A stretch of 62,304 nucleotides of DNA from Acidobacteriota bacterium (lineage in GTDB: Bacteria > Acidobacteriota > Terriglobia > Acidiferrales > UBA7541). The notes below the pieces were generated by a model, which was given only the letters and a program-made list of their open reading frames with translations, was not told the DNA's origin and did not search any database. This document shows, in pieces, positions 8,669 to 17,716 of the stretch (positions within the stretch are counted from its first letter, which is position 1; the number at the start of each line of letters is the position of its first letter). A program made the position numbers and the translations under genes. The DNA is taken from contig QHZD01000028.1 of the NCBI GenBank assembly GCA_003225315.1, positions 157,917 to 220,220 on the forward strand. The letters are read 5' to 3'.

Positions 8669-8827
8669 ATGGATCCCTGTCTACGTTTCAAATATTGAAC
8701 GCGAAAATACGGCTCTTGACAAACTACGGCATGCTAAAGATTCTTGGTCGCGAAGTCGAGGAACATCTCATTTCAACGGATTCGAATTCGCTAAACGATC
8801 CTTTCACCAGCGGCAAAAGGAGAAACC

Positions 8828-9268
8828 ATGAACGCGACCCGGCGTGAACTGATTTCGATGCTTCCTGTGGTGCTGACCCCTTCCATTCTTCAGGAAGCGG
8901 GCACGGCTGCGAAAGAAAACGCGATGCCGTCGGCAGTGTATCCGTTCGAAACGCTGCCGGTTCGAACGACGAACGGGACCCAGATTCGCGCCGTACTCAA
9001 AGGCAAGCTCGCAACAGGAGAATCGCTGGAGGTGCATGAGACGACACTGCCGCCCGGCGGCATGCCTCACGCGGCGCATCATCACGTGCATTCGGAGATG
9101 TGGCTCGTTCGGGAAGGAACCGTGGAACTCACTATCAACGGGAAGAGCTCCCGGTTTGGCCCAGGCTCCGTCGGGTTCGTGCATTCGAATGACGAACATA
9201 GCATCAAGAATGTGGGCGATACCCCGGCAACTTATTTTGTAGTTGCGGTCGGCCCCGGCGCGGTGTAG
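8828..9268 (+). CDS. Cupin-domain protein
   Basis: A small 146-residue protein with a single cupin barrel (about residues 40-140). The metal-binding first motif is HAAHHHVHSEMWLVREG and the second is GSVGFVHSNDEHSIKNVG, so His and Glu ligands are all present. The N-terminus (TRRELISMLPVVLTPSIL) resembles a twin-arginine or anchor signal and suggests export. AAGGAG lies just upstream of the ATG in AAAAGGAGAAACC. It is divergent from the MFS/OYE/DapA operon and may share its control region. The reaction or ligand is unknown. Confidence 0.84.
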   Translation: MNATRRELISMLPVVLTPSILQEAGTAAKENAMPSAVYPFETLPVRTTNGTQIRAVLKGKLATGESLEVHETTLPPGGMPHAAHHHVHSEMWLVREGTVELTINGKSSRFGPGSVGFVHSNDEHSIKNVGDTPATYFVVAVGPGAV

Positions 9269-9299
9269 GAAGACTGGAGACTTTGTCGGAAAACAATCA

Positions 9300-9325
9300 G
9301 GGCGCCCTCCTCGAAAAGGCGCCCC
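9300..9325. terminator. Possible bidirectional terminator
   Basis: GGGCGCC at 9300-9306 and GGCGCCC at 9319-9325 form a seven-base GC stem between the convergent cupin and receptor genes. No continuous T-tract follows on either strand, so efficiency is uncertain. Confidence 0.4.
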
Positions 9326-9351
9326 GACACTTCCTCGTTCGTGTTTGGGGG

Positions 9352-12300
9352 TCAGAAGAAAAGTTTTAGCGCCAATTGGCCGATGCGCGGGTCGCCAGCC
9401 TGGCCTGCTCGAAACGTTCCGAAAGCGCCGGCGCTGAGCTTCTGGAAATTCGTGATGCTAGGTTGGGAGCCGGCGCCCGAGGGCACTTCCTCGTCAAAAA
9501 AGTTCACGCGGTTAAAGACGTTGAAGAATTCGGCTCGGAACTGAAGTCTCCAGCGCTCCGTGAAGGCGAAACTCTTGGAGAGTCCCATGTCCCAGTTGTA
9601 CTTGCCGGGCATTCGAAAGGCATTCTTACCTGTAGCACCGTACGTGCCGGCTGAAGCCGCGTTCGTGGCAAAAGCCGCCTTGTTAAGCCAGCTCACGCAA
9701 TTTACCGTGGTGCCACATTGGGCTGTGCCATAAGGACTGACTCCTGACACCAACGTGCCACGGTCTTGGCCGAGTCCGGTACCGGAAAGTTCCGCTCCCT
9801 GCAGAACCGTGAACGGGCGGCCGGTCTGCGCGGCAACGAGCCCACTGTACTGCCACCCGCCGAAGGCGTGGTGCAAGAACCCTTTGGATCCGGAGAAAGC
9901 AGGAAGCTCCCAAACGAAAGAAGAGACGAAGCGATGGGTGTGATCAAATTCCGAAGGCCCGCGATCGAATTGATGCCGCAGGGGATCATCCCACGGGCGC
10001 GCTGAGAAGCCAGCATCGAAACCTGTGACGCCCGCTCCCGGGGGAAGATCGTCGATGCTCTTTGACCAGGTGTAACTACCGAGAATGGTCAGGCTGTGAG
10101 TCATACGCTTCTCCGCTGACAACTGGAGCGAATGATAGTTGGCGTTGATGTCTTGCGAATCCTGCTGAACCTGGGAAAACAAATTACTCGGAGTAATGCC
10201 CAAGGAAGCTGCAATGGCGTTCAACCGGAGAGTGCCTTTCGTCCCGGTAGGAGAAAATGGTGCTGGATCCAAATTCAGCGTTTCCGTGAGGTGCGTGCTG
10301 CGAGAGCCGACATAGGCAGCGCGCACGAGAACGATGGAGGGCAATTGGCGCTCGACAGCCAGGTTCCAGTTGTAAACGGTGGGGACCTGGTAGTTGTTGG
10401 CTGGGTCCCAACTCAAATATAGGCCGCCAAGGGCAAACGCAGAGTTCTTGGGCGGCGGAAACGGTGCTGGAAAAAGATTGGCCTGCGGGGTGCAATTCTG
10501 AGCCGTTTGGGTCGCGGAAAGCGTGCAGAGCGGATCGGTCAGCGTTCCGGGGTTGACGACGCCAGTACTGAAAATGAGCTGAGGACTGAAGGGCGTCTGA
10601 TCCACAAAGCGGTTGTTGATGATGCCAGTGATGCGGCTATTGTAGAAAATGCCGGCTCCGCCACGGATGCTGGTCTTGCCATCACCGAAAACGTCATACG
10701 CAAAACCCACGCGCGGTGCAAAATTCTTGAGGCTGGCGCTAATCCCATAAGGGGGAACGCCAGGATCACCAGGGAAATACACGCCTGGGGGCGCATTAGG
10801 GAATTGCGTTGAACGGACATTGGCGCTCAACCCGTCCAGCCGGAACTGTTGGACACGTCCTTTGATTTCTCGCCAAGGAAGAGCCGGTTCGTAACGGAGC
10901 CCGAGATTCAATGTGAGGCGTTGAGTCACTCTGAAATTATCCTGGGCATATACGCCAGCGAAGATGTCGCGGTTGTTCTTGAATTCTCCCGCGCCCTGGC
11001 GGAACGCAAAGTTGCCGCTGTAGTCGCAAAGCTTGCCCGCAAGAAAATTATTAAAGACTACTTGACTTGCAGTCTGGCCTGCGCCTGGAGCCGGATTACA
11101 GAAGCTAAATTCGGCGGGCTGGAAGAACAGATTGTTCAGATCGACGCGGCTGCGCTCAAGAATGCCGCCAAAACGGAAGTCGTGCTTCCCTTTCACCCAA
11201 CTGACATCATCGCTCCATGTGAAATTGTTTCGGACGAATGCTGCTTGGGGGTTGTCACCAAAGCTGAATCCACCGTTCACGCGAATTTGCTGAATCGCGT
11301 GCGCGACGGGCTGAAAAGGAATCATAGAGCCGAGACTCTGAACGCTGGGCACCGTACTGTCCGGACCGCGGCTGGCCTTTTCGCGCGCATAGCTGAATCG
11401 AAAATCATTAAGAAGAGAGGGCCTGATCACATGAGTCTCGCGAATCAAGTAATTCTGGTTGGCGATCTTCGAACCGTCCGCATAGGTCAGGATATTAGTG
11501 GGGACAAAAACCGCAGCTTTGCTGAAATAGTTGTAGTCATACCGCACCGAGAGCCGGTCTTTCTGACTAAAAGCATGGTCCACCCTGCCGAGTACCTCAT
11601 TGAAATTCTGCCTATCCGGCCGGACAAAGGTGACGGAACGCGAAGTAGGCTGGATGGGAAGAAGCGGCAGCAGATTTGCCACTGTCGGATCAATGCTGCC
11701 TCCGCCCGTCGTGAACGCTGTGATGTCGGCTTGTGACGGCACTGTCGAGCTTGTGGGACTCCCCAGGTTCCGCAGGCGAGTACCTTGGAACCCCGCAAAG
11801 AAAAAGGTCTTGTCGTGAATAATGGGACCGCCGACGGTTCCGCCGAACTGATTGCGCTTGAGCTGATCCCGCCCATTGTCTTTCAGGGCGATGGGTGCGA
11901 AGAAATTTCGCGCGTTAAAAACGGAATTGCGCAAGAACTCAAACACATCCCCGTGAAAATTATTGGTACCGGACTTGGTGATGACGTTCACAACGGCACC
12001 GGCATTCTGTCCATATTCGGCGCTGTAGTTACTGGTCTGGACACTGAATTCCTGGATAGCGTCCGGGAAAGGAAACGGCTGATTGACGTTGGTGTATTCG
12101 TCAACGTAGTTGCCGCCATCGAGCTGGTAGCTGACCATATCCTGCCGCGCGCCGTTGGCTGAAATCGTGACGGCTCCAGGAAAAGTCTTTGTCGTGCCTT
12201 GGTCGGCACCTCCGTTGGCAGAGTACACAGCGCCCGGCACGAGCAACGTGAGCTTCGCCGCGTTGCGGCCCTCCAGAGGCATCTCCACCAGACGCTGTTG

Positions 12301-12708
12301 TTCGATGACTTGTTTCAGCGTCGACGTCGAGGTGTCCACTTGCAGGGCGTTTCCCGAAACCACGACGACTTCGGTTGTCATCCCCAGCTTCAGGCCGACA
12401 TTGACGGTGAGAGTTTGGTCCGCAAGCAGGACGATTCCGGATTCCCTGGCGGTGCTGAACCCGTTGGCTTCGACCGACAGACTGTACGTTGCAGGCTGAA
12501 GAGAAGGGATGACGAAGAGCCCCTCAGTATCTGAGAGAGCCGTGCGGGAGAAACCTGTGCCCACCTGGAGAGCGGTCACTTTGGCATTCGCGACGGAAGC
12601 GCCTTCGGGGTCGGTGATCCTGCCGGCAATGCTGCCGAGACCCTGCGCATGCGAAGAAACGGCAACGAAGAGGATTGCGAGAAGAACAAACAAGACATGC
12701 TTCTTCAT
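9352..12708 (-). CDS. Oar-like TonB-dependent outer-membrane receptor
   Basis: The 1118-residue protein has a signal peptide (VLFVLLAILFVAVSSHAQG) and then an N-terminal carboxypeptidase-regulatory-like beta-sandwich (GSIAGRITDPEGASVANAKV, about residues 24-110). A TonB plug with QDMVSYQLDGG and SAEYGQNAGAVVNVITKSGT (about 120-245) leads into a long beta barrel ending in terminal Phe, as expected for BAM insertion. This architecture is greatly expanded in Acidobacteriota. AGGGTAGGCAGAA precedes the ATG. No SusD-like partner or glycoside hydrolase is adjacent, so the imported compound (often a glycan or peptide) cannot be named. The promoter at 12899-12927 would give a transcript leader of nearly 190 bases. 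Confidence 0.93.
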   Translation of the reverse strand: MKKHVLFVLLAILFVAVSSHAQGLGSIAGRITDPEGASVANAKVTALQVGTGFSRTALSDTEGLFVIPSLQPATYSLSVEANGFSTARESGIVLLADQTLTVNVGLKLGMTTEVVVVSGNALQVDTSTSTLKQVIEQQRLVEMPLEGRNAAKLTLLVPGAVYSANGGADQGTTKTFPGAVTISANGARQDMVSYQLDGGNYVDEYTNVNQPFPFPDAIQEFSVQTSNYSAEYGQNAGAVVNVITKSGTNNFHGDVFEFLRNSVFNARNFFAPIALKDNGRDQLKRNQFGGTVGGPIIHDKTFFFAGFQGTRLRNLGSPTSSTVPSQADITAFTTGGGSIDPTVANLLPLLPIQPTSRSVTFVRPDRQNFNEVLGRVDHAFSQKDRLSVRYDYNYFSKAAVFVPTNILTYADGSKIANQNYLIRETHVIRPSLLNDFRFSYAREKASRGPDSTVPSVQSLGSMIPFQPVAHAIQQIRVNGGFSFGDNPQAAFVRNNFTWSDDVSWVKGKHDFRFGGILERSRVDLNNLFFQPAEFSFCNPAPGAGQTASQVVFNNFLAGKLCDYSGNFAFRQGAGEFKNNRDIFAGVYAQDNFRVTQRLTLNLGLRYEPALPWREIKGRVQQFRLDGLSANVRSTQFPNAPPGVYFPGDPGVPPYGISASLKNFAPRVGFAYDVFGDGKTSIRGGAGIFYNSRITGIINNRFVDQTPFSPQLIFSTGVVNPGTLTDPLCTLSATQTAQNCTPQANLFPAPFPPPKNSAFALGGLYLSWDPANNYQVPTVYNWNLAVERQLPSIVLVRAAYVGSRSTHLTETLNLDPAPFSPTGTKGTLRLNAIAASLGITPSNLFSQVQQDSQDINANYHSLQLSAEKRMTHSLTILGSYTWSKSIDDLPPGAGVTGFDAGFSARPWDDPLRHQFDRGPSEFDHTHRFVSSFVWELPAFSGSKGFLHHAFGGWQYSGLVAAQTGRPFTVLQGAELSGTGLGQDRGTLVSGVSPYGTAQCGTTVNCVSWLNKAAFATNAASAGTYGATGKNAFRMPGKYNWDMGLSKSFAFTERWRLQFRAEFFNVFNRVNFFDEEVPSGAGSQPSITNFQKLSAGAFGTFRAGQAGDPRIGQLALKLFF

Positions 12709-12898
12709 TTCTGCCTACCCTTTCGAGGCGTGCCGGAAACGAAAGTCCGGCCTGCCCGACGAACGACCATCGAGTGCGGCAGTCCTCGACGAAATGGCCG
12801 CGCGCAACACACCAGAGTTAAATTGAACGAAGAACTCACCCGACGATTACATTGGCCGATAGTCACAATCAGCCTTTTGAATCGTTGCATTGGAAGGG

Positions 12899-12927
12899 AC
12901 ATTAGGAGCGCAGACGGCGTTAGTCAA
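12899..12927 (-). promoter_or_regulatory. Sigma-70-like promoter for the TonB-dependent receptor
   Basis: On the minus strand TTGACT (12922-12927) and TAATGT (12899-12904) are separated by exactly 17 bases. It faces the receptor gene whose ATG is at 12708. No other candidate of this quality is seen in the divergent gap 12709-13069, which otherwise holds no gene. Confidence 0.45.
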
Positions 12928-13069
12928 TCTGGAAATTCTAAAGCAGTGGTTTAGCCAAGCTAAAACTGAGGCACCTGCAAGTTTAGTCTTGTCAAACATG
13001 ACCATGGGGTTTTTCGGTGGGCGCGCGGGCGGGATACGCTATGATGGCCACCGCAAACGGCCGCATTCC

Positions 13070-14365
13070 ATGCCACAAACAGAGCTTCGCAGCGAAAAAA
13101 TACCTCGCAGGCGGTGGACGATTGCGCTCTTGCTGGGCATCGGAGTTCTGGTCAACTATTTCGATCGCGTGAATCTTTCTGTTTCGCGGGATGCGCTCGA
13201 AGCTTCGTTTGGAATTTCCGCGGTGATGTTCGGTTGGCTCTCAGGCGCTTACAATTGGACCTACATGGTCCTGCAGTTGCCTTCCGGCCTGCTGCTGGAC
13301 CGCTTTGGCGTGCGGCGCGTTGGCATCGTCAGCACAGTGATTTGGAGTGTGGCCTCTTTCGCCGCAGCCATCTCCACGGGCATCGGCAGTTTGTTTGGGG
13401 CGCGTTTTCTTCTGGGGATCGGCGAAGCGCCGACGTTCCCGGCCAATTCGAAAGCCACCGGCTACTGGTTCCCTAAAAACGAACGCAGCCTGGCGACTGC
13501 GATGTTTGACTCTGCCGCGAAATTTTCTTCTGCGATTGGAATTCCAGTTCTGGGTTTGTTGCTTCTGCGCTTCGGCTGGCGATGGAATTTTGCGGCGACC
13601 GGTATTATCAGTCTTCTTTATTTTGCGCTGTTCTATGCCATCTATCGAAATCCGAGTGACGATAAATTACTGACGGCCGCGGAGCGCGAGTTCATTGCGC
13701 GCGGCGGAGCGCAGCCGGAGGATCGCGCAAGAGCCGCCAAAGGAGCGCCTCTGATTTATTTGCTGCGGCAGCGGAAAGTGTGGGGCCTGGCCCTCGGTTT
13801 TGCATCGTACAACTACACTTTCTATTTGCTGCTGACTTGGCTGCCGTCTTATCTGTCCTCCTCTCTGCGCGTGGACTTGCTGCATTCGGCGCTCTATACC
13901 AGCGTGCCGTGGTTGTTCGCCACGTTCACGGACCTTGTCGTGGGTGGCTGGCTCGTGGATGCATTGATACAGCGCGGGTGGAGTGCGACGCGCGTTCGCC
14001 AAGTGGTGCTTGTTGGCGGAACAATTTTTGGTCTGGGAATTCTCGGCACGGCGCACGCACACAATCCTGCGACTGCGCTTTTCTGGATCAGTATGTCGAT
14101 TGGCGGATTGTCCGCAGCTTCGCCCGTTGGATGGTCGATTCCGTCGCTGATTGCTCCACGAGAAAGCGTCGGGACATTAGGAGGAATTCTGAATTTTTGC
14201 AATCAACTTGCTGGAATTGCTGCGCCAATTTTTACGGGCTATATCGTACAAGCGACACATTCGTTCGCGGGAGCGTTTATCGGCGCGACGGCTTTTCTGG
14301 TTCTGGGGATCGCGGGATATGTTTTCCTGCTGGGACGCATCGAAGCGATTCCTGAACCGGCGTGA
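13070..14365 (+). CDS. MFS transporter, anion:cation symporter (hexuronate/galactonate) type
   Basis: A 431-residue, twelve-helix transporter. The open frame extends upstream to 12890, but its first 60 residues overlap the receptor promoter and are not membrane-like, so I start at ATG 13070 (MPQTELRSEK). The N-terminal RRRWTIALLLGIGVLVNYFDRVNLS and LLDRFGVRRVGIV motifs, and GEAPTFPANSKATGYWFP after helix 4, are characteristic of the ACS family that imports sugar acids such as galactonate, glucarate and hexuronates. It converges on an SDR and zinc dehydrogenase that could oxidise such a substrate. No ribosome site is clear. Confidence 0.85.
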   Translation: MPQTELRSEKIPRRRWTIALLLGIGVLVNYFDRVNLSVSRDALEASFGISAVMFGWLSGAYNWTYMVLQLPSGLLLDRFGVRRVGIVSTVIWSVASFAAAISTGIGSLFGARFLLGIGEAPTFPANSKATGYWFPKNERSLATAMFDSAAKFSSAIGIPVLGLLLLRFGWRWNFAATGIISLLYFALFYAIYRNPSDDKLLTAAEREFIARGGAQPEDRARAAKGAPLIYLLRQRKVWGLALGFASYNYTFYLLLTWLPSYLSSSLRVDLLHSALYTSVPWLFATFTDLVVGGWLVDALIQRGWSATRVRQVVLVGGTIFGLGILGTAHAHNPATALFWISMSIGGLSAASPVGWSIPSLIAPRESVGTLGGILNFCNQLAGIAAPIFTGYIVQATHSFAGAFIGATAFLVLGIAGYVFLLGRIEAIPEPA

Positions 14366-14401
14366 AGCAAACTCCAAGTGTGTGGCGTGCCCGCGCATGC
14401 T

Positions 14402-15217
14402 CTAGCTTGATTCCTTCGACTTAGTTGGGTCTGATGACACCAGTGCGCGGGTTGCGCCGGTGGAGATTCCGCCATCTACGAGAAGAGTTTGCCCCGTCAC
14501 GTAGCGGCTGGACTCCGCCGCAAGAAAAACCACAGCAGCATCCAAGTCATTCGGCTGACCGGGACGTTTTAGCGGAATGCGATCGCAAAGATATTCGACC
14601 CACTCTTTATCTTCGTAGAGAATTTTATTTTGTTCCGTGCGAAACCATCCCGGCGCGAGGCAATTCACGGTGATTCCATGCTTGCCCCAGTCGTCCGCGA
14701 GGCTCATGGTCAATTGCCGAATACCGCCACGACTGGCGCCGTAGGGGCCGAGTCCCGCGTAACCGGCGACGCTGGTAACGGAGCCGATGTTGATGATGCG
14801 GCCATAGCGGCGCGGAACCATGATGCGGGCCACGGCTTGCGCAACAAAAAAACTGCCGCGCAAATTGGTATCGAGAATCAGGTTCCAATCCTCCCAGGTG
14901 ACTTCGAGAGCAGACTTGCGAACGTTGCAACCCGCGTTGTTCACCAGAATATCAACGTGGCCGAAAGCGGATTCGGCGGCGGCAGCCATTTGCTGAATGC
15001 TGGAAAGATCGCGCACGTCGAGCTGCAGCGAAACGGCGCGGCGGCCGAGCGATTCTATTTCTGATTCAAAGGTGAGCAAGTGATCGCGATGGCGGCTGGT
15101 GATGACGAGATCCGCGCCGGCTTTTGCCAGAGCGCGAGCCAGATTCTGGCCGAGGCCGCGGCTTGCGCCAGTCACGATGGCAACGCGGCCGGTGAGATCG
15201 AAGAGTTCGTTTTTCAT
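14402..15217 (-). CDS. SDR oxidoreductase with YxxxR in place of YxxxK
   Basis: A classical short-chain dehydrogenase/reductase of 271 residues with TGASRGLG (16-23), NNAG (93-96), the catalytic Ser146 in IINIGSVTS and Tyr159. The overall pattern resembles gluconate 5-dehydrogenase or 3-oxoacyl reductase. The position normally held by the catalytic Lys is Arg163 (PYGASRGG), which is unusual and could lower activity or change the proton relay. The C-terminal YVTGQTLLVDGG is normal. It follows the zinc dehydrogenase, with a 14-base tandem repeat covering the junction and this gene's start codon. No clear ribosome site is visible. Confidence 0.88.
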   Translation of the reverse strand: MKNELFDLTGRVAIVTGASRGLGQNLARALAKAGADLVITSRHRDHLLTFESEIESLGRRAVSLQLDVRDLSSIQQMAAAAESAFGHVDILVNNAGCNVRKSALEVTWEDWNLILDTNLRGSFFVAQAVARIMVPRRYGRIINIGSVTSVAGYAGLGPYGASRGGIRQLTMSLADDWGKHGITVNCLAPGWFRTEQNKILYEDKEWVEYLCDRIPLKRPGQPNDLDAAVVFLAAESSRYVTGQTLLVDGGISTGATRALVSSDPTKSKESS

Positions 15218-15282
15218 GGCAGTGAGGTCATGGAAGTGAGGTCATCGAAGTATCGTCATGGAAGTATGTTCATGAAACGGTT
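15213..15282. repeat. 14-bp tandem repeat across a start codon
   Basis: Five head-to-tail 14-base units begin at 15213, 15227, 15241, 15255 and 15269. The two clearest are GTCATGGAAGTGAG and GTCATGGAAGTATG; the outer ones are degenerate. The array spans the SDR start codon (CAT at 15215-15217) and the last codons of the zinc dehydrogenase. Most units supply an extra CAT, that is an ATG on the coding strand, in shifting frames. Confidence 0.75.
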
Positions 15283-16313
15283 TCCGGAGTGAGGACGACT
15301 TTCATTAAGTTCGGCTCGCGCGAATATAAACGCTCAAACCAACGCGGTCCTTCTTCGAGAGGCGCAATGGCGGTGATGAGCGGTTTTACCTTGATGGCGC
15401 CGCTCGTGAGCAGTTCGATCGCTTTAGGATATTCTCCAGCAGAGGCGCACGAACCTTGGACGCGAATCTGGCGCGTCACCGCTTTTTGCAACGGCAACGT
15501 GACTTCGGGAGTGATGTTGCCGACAAGCGTTACCGTTCCGCCCTTGCGCGCGGAATTTACGGCGGCACGAACGGTGGCGTCAATGCCAACCGCTTCGACG
15601 GCGACATCAACACCTGCGTTGTTGGTGCGGCGGAGAATTTCGGAAACCAAGTCATCACCGGTGGCATGCAGAGTCTCGGTGGCGCCAACTTCTTTGGCAA
15701 GTTTCAAGCGCGAGGCATCCACGTCCGCGACATAAACTGTGGAACATCCCGCGGCACGCAGAGCTTGCAGCGTGAGCAGGCCAATCATTCCGGCGCCCAG
15801 AACGAGGGCTCGGTCGCCGGAAGAGATTTTTGAAAGAGAGACGGCGTGGACCGCGACAGCGACCGCTTCCAGCATGGCCGCCTCGGAAAAAGAAAGACTG
15901 TCCGGCAAGCGATAAACAATTCGCTGCGGAACGATGACGTATTCTGCGAACGCTCCAGCACAACTGTAGTCGGAGCAGGAAACTCCGAGGACGCGGCGGT
16001 TGTCGCAGAGATTGATTTCTCCGCGAGCACAATACGCGCAGGTTCCGCAAGAAATGGTGGAATCGAAGGTGACGCGATCGCCTTCGGACCAGCCGGTTAC
16101 TTGTGGTCCAGTTTTCGCGACGCGGCCGGCTGCTTCATGGCCCATCACGATGGGCGGAATGCGGCGGCCGGAGGAACCGTCGTAGCCGTGCACGTCACTG
16201 CCGCAAATACCGCACGCCGCCACTTTGACTAAAATTTCGCCGGGCCCAGGAGTTGGGTTGGGAAGATCGGCAATCTCCAAGTGACGATATTTGGAAAGCA
16301 GCAGCGCCTTCAT
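15270..16313 (-). CDS. Zinc-dependent medium-chain alcohol/polyol dehydrogenase
   Basis: 347 residues with the full MDR set: catalytic zinc ligands Cys37 (CGICGSDVHG) and His59-Glu60 (MGHE). Structural zinc cysteines are 89, 92, 95 and 103 (SCGTCAYCARGEINLC). The Rossmann motif GAGMIGLL is followed by an acidic residue (VADVDASR), which favours NAD. It most resembles sorbitol/threonine/galactitol dehydrogenases. It precedes the SDR gene on the same strand by about 50 bases, so the two probably form an operon oxidising a sugar, polyol or sugar acid brought in by the convergent MFS carrier. The exact substrate is unresolved. Confidence 0.9.
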   Translation of the reverse strand: MKALLLSKYRHLEIADLPNPTPGPGEILVKVAACGICGSDVHGYDGSSGRRIPPIVMGHEAAGRVAKTGPQVTGWSEGDRVTFDSTISCGTCAYCARGEINLCDNRRVLGVSCSDYSCAGAFAEYVIVPQRIVYRLPDSLSFSEAAMLEAVAVAVHAVSLSKISSGDRALVLGAGMIGLLTLQALRAAGCSTVYVADVDASRLKLAKEVGATETLHATGDDLVSEILRRTNNAGVDVAVEAVGIDATVRAAVNSARKGGTVTLVGNITPEVTLPLQKAVTRQIRVQGSCASAGEYPKAIELLTSGAIKVKPLITAIAPLEEGPRWFERLYSREPNLMKVVLTPETVS

Positions 16314-16358
16314 ACAAATTTTCTCTCCGGCTCAATACCCAAAACGTTCTCCGACCGT

Positions 16359-16364
16359 TATAAT
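16359..16364 (+). promoter_or_regulatory. -10 box of the tRNA-Arg gene
   Basis: A perfect TATAAT ends nine bases before the tRNA 5' end, the right distance for its promoter. No good -35 is seen 16-18 bases upstream. Confidence 0.5.
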
Positions 16365-16372
16365 GCCTGATA

Positions 16373-16449
16373 GCGCCCGTAGCTCAGCTGGATAGAGCAT
16401 CTGGCTTCGAACCAGAGGGTCGGGAGTTCGAGTCTCTCCGGGCGCGCCA
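16373..16449 (+). tRNA. tRNA-Arg (anticodon TCG)
   Basis: A complete 77-base cloverleaf with encoded CCA. The acceptor arms GCGCCCG and CGGGCGC pair fully. The D-arm is GCTC...GAGC and the anticodon stem is TCTGG/CCAGA, with loop CTTCGAA giving anticodon TCG at 16407-16409. The T-arm is GGGAG TTCGAGT CTCTC. The last part is repeated at 18697-18729. Confidence 0.95.
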
Positions 16450-16566
16450 TCTACTTTTATAGATTTCTTTCCAAAAATTCCACGAACAACTTTTTGTTCG
16501 TCGCGAAATCCGTCTTCACGGCAGAAGAACGGCCGGGTGACGGAGAGTTCGCTTGCTCGGTTCGTT

Positions 16567-17295
16567 TTACTCGAATTGCTTTTTGAACTGAGCGAATTGT
16601 TGCTGCAGGTCAGAGACCTCCTTGTGAAAATCTGAAACTTCTTTGCGCATTGATGCAATTTCCTCTTCGAGATGCGCGATGCGTTCGCCGTCGGCGGAGA
16701 TTGTGGTTGCAGTCTCCTTGGCTTCGGGCTTGGCCTCGAAGGATTCCACATTGTCACGCAAATCAGCATCGCCGGACAAAAGATGCGCGTAGCGTGATTC
16801 CTTGGTGCCGGGCTGGCGCGGAAGAATCTTGACGAGTGGCGGCTCGCGCTTCATCAAATGTTGCAGACTGGATTGCACGGCGCTCAGGTCGTCGAAAGGA
16901 TGCATGCGCTCGGCGCGGGTGCGAAGCTCGCCGGGCGTTTGCGGACCGCGAAGCAGCAGAACGCACAGAATGGCGATTTCGTGGCGATAAAAGTTGAAGG
17001 CTTCCTGGAGGCGGTGTTCGTAGTTGGTGACGCGGCTGTCCGAGGCGCTGACGGAGCGGACCAACGATTGACCGTCTAGAGAATGCAAAGCCTGGCGGAC
17101 GGCGGCTTCGTCGAGGTTCATAACGGGATCGCGATTCGATTTCTGGTTGCAGGCGTTCAGGAGGGCGTTGAGGGAGAGCGGATAGTATTCGGGAGTGGTG
17201 ATTTCTTTCTCGATGAGGGAGCCCAGGACGCGACATTCGACTTCGTTCAGGAGGATGCTCACGGGGTGGAATGATACAACGGTTGGGATTGCCAC
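16567..17295 (-). CDS. YceH-like DUF480 protein
   Basis: A 242-residue protein that matches the YceH/DUF480 pattern closely: ECRVLGSLIEKEITTPEYYPLS, LNALLNACNQKSNRDPVMN, LLLRGPQTPGELRTRAERM and KESRYAHLLSGD. The family folds as two winged-helix domains (about residues 10-90 and 95-180). The C-terminal 45 residues here are a heptad-rich coiled coil (ISADGERIAHLEEEIASMRK and on). The reported start is a GTG at 17295; a GTG at 17262 that removes eleven residues is equally good and fits the family N-terminus. Function is unknown. It lies directly after the tRNA on the opposite strand. Confidence 0.9.
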   Translation of the reverse strand: MAIPTVVSFHPVSILLNEVECRVLGSLIEKEITTPEYYPLSLNALLNACNQKSNRDPVMNLDEAAVRQALHSLDGQSLVRSVSASDSRVTNYEHRLQEAFNFYRHEIAILCVLLLRGPQTPGELRTRAERMHPFDDLSAVQSSLQHLMKREPPLVKILPRQPGTKESRYAHLLSGDADLRDNVESFEAKPEAKETATTISADGERIAHLEEEIASMRKEVSDFHKEVSDLQQQFAQFKKQFE

Positions 17296-17716
17296 AGGGG
17301 CACCGAGGCACTGAGAGGAAAGTTTGGCTAATCAACGTTGAGACACCCCTCCCCCACTGTTTTCATAAAGGATTGAGCCGACAGGGGTTAGGGGGTGGGG
17401 GTCGGCAAAAGATATGATTCGATAGGAGTTACAGGGCAAGCGCAGAGATATTGAAGGAGTTAGGAGGACCGCGGGCTGGGAGGGCATGGGTCGCAGGTAT
17501 CCTCTTCCCTGACAAGATCGGGATCTTCGATCGCAAAGGCTGTGGCGGGCAGACGGAAGGATCGTGCCGAATTGACGAAACCATTATAGCATATTGGTAA
17601 CGTATGTCAAGGATTACTTTAAGTGGTTTAGATACTGAGGGATAGCCTGAGGCGAGTAAGAAAAAGGCAAAGTCACTCAAATTCGTCTCACAATTTATCG
17701 TTCCGGGCACCTGTCC
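17296..17716. other. Intergenic region with C-rich/G-rich inverted tracts
   Basis: No gene is supported. CCCCTCCCCCAC near 17347 and GGGGTTAGGGGGTGGGGG at 17384-17401 form complementary C- and G-rich tracts about 30 bases apart. They could make a hairpin or a G-rich structure. The rest is AT-richer towards the orphan gene at 17717, including ATTATAGCATATTGG, but I find no convincing promoter pair. Confidence 0.4.

Noticed and set aside
10849-11736. 295-codon plus-strand frame within the receptor
   Set aside because: Shadow frame opposite the TonB-dependent receptor, without domain or ribosome site.
12890-13069. N-terminal extension of the MFS gene
   Set aside because: Overlaps the receptor promoter and is not conserved-looking; the membrane domain starts after 13070.
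16332-16769. Minus-strand frame with ETRTPDPLVRSQMLYPAELRAL-like peptide
   Set aside because: It is the translated reverse strand of tRNA-Arg, a known artefact. The frame at 18583-19212 has the same origin plus the hairpin repeats.
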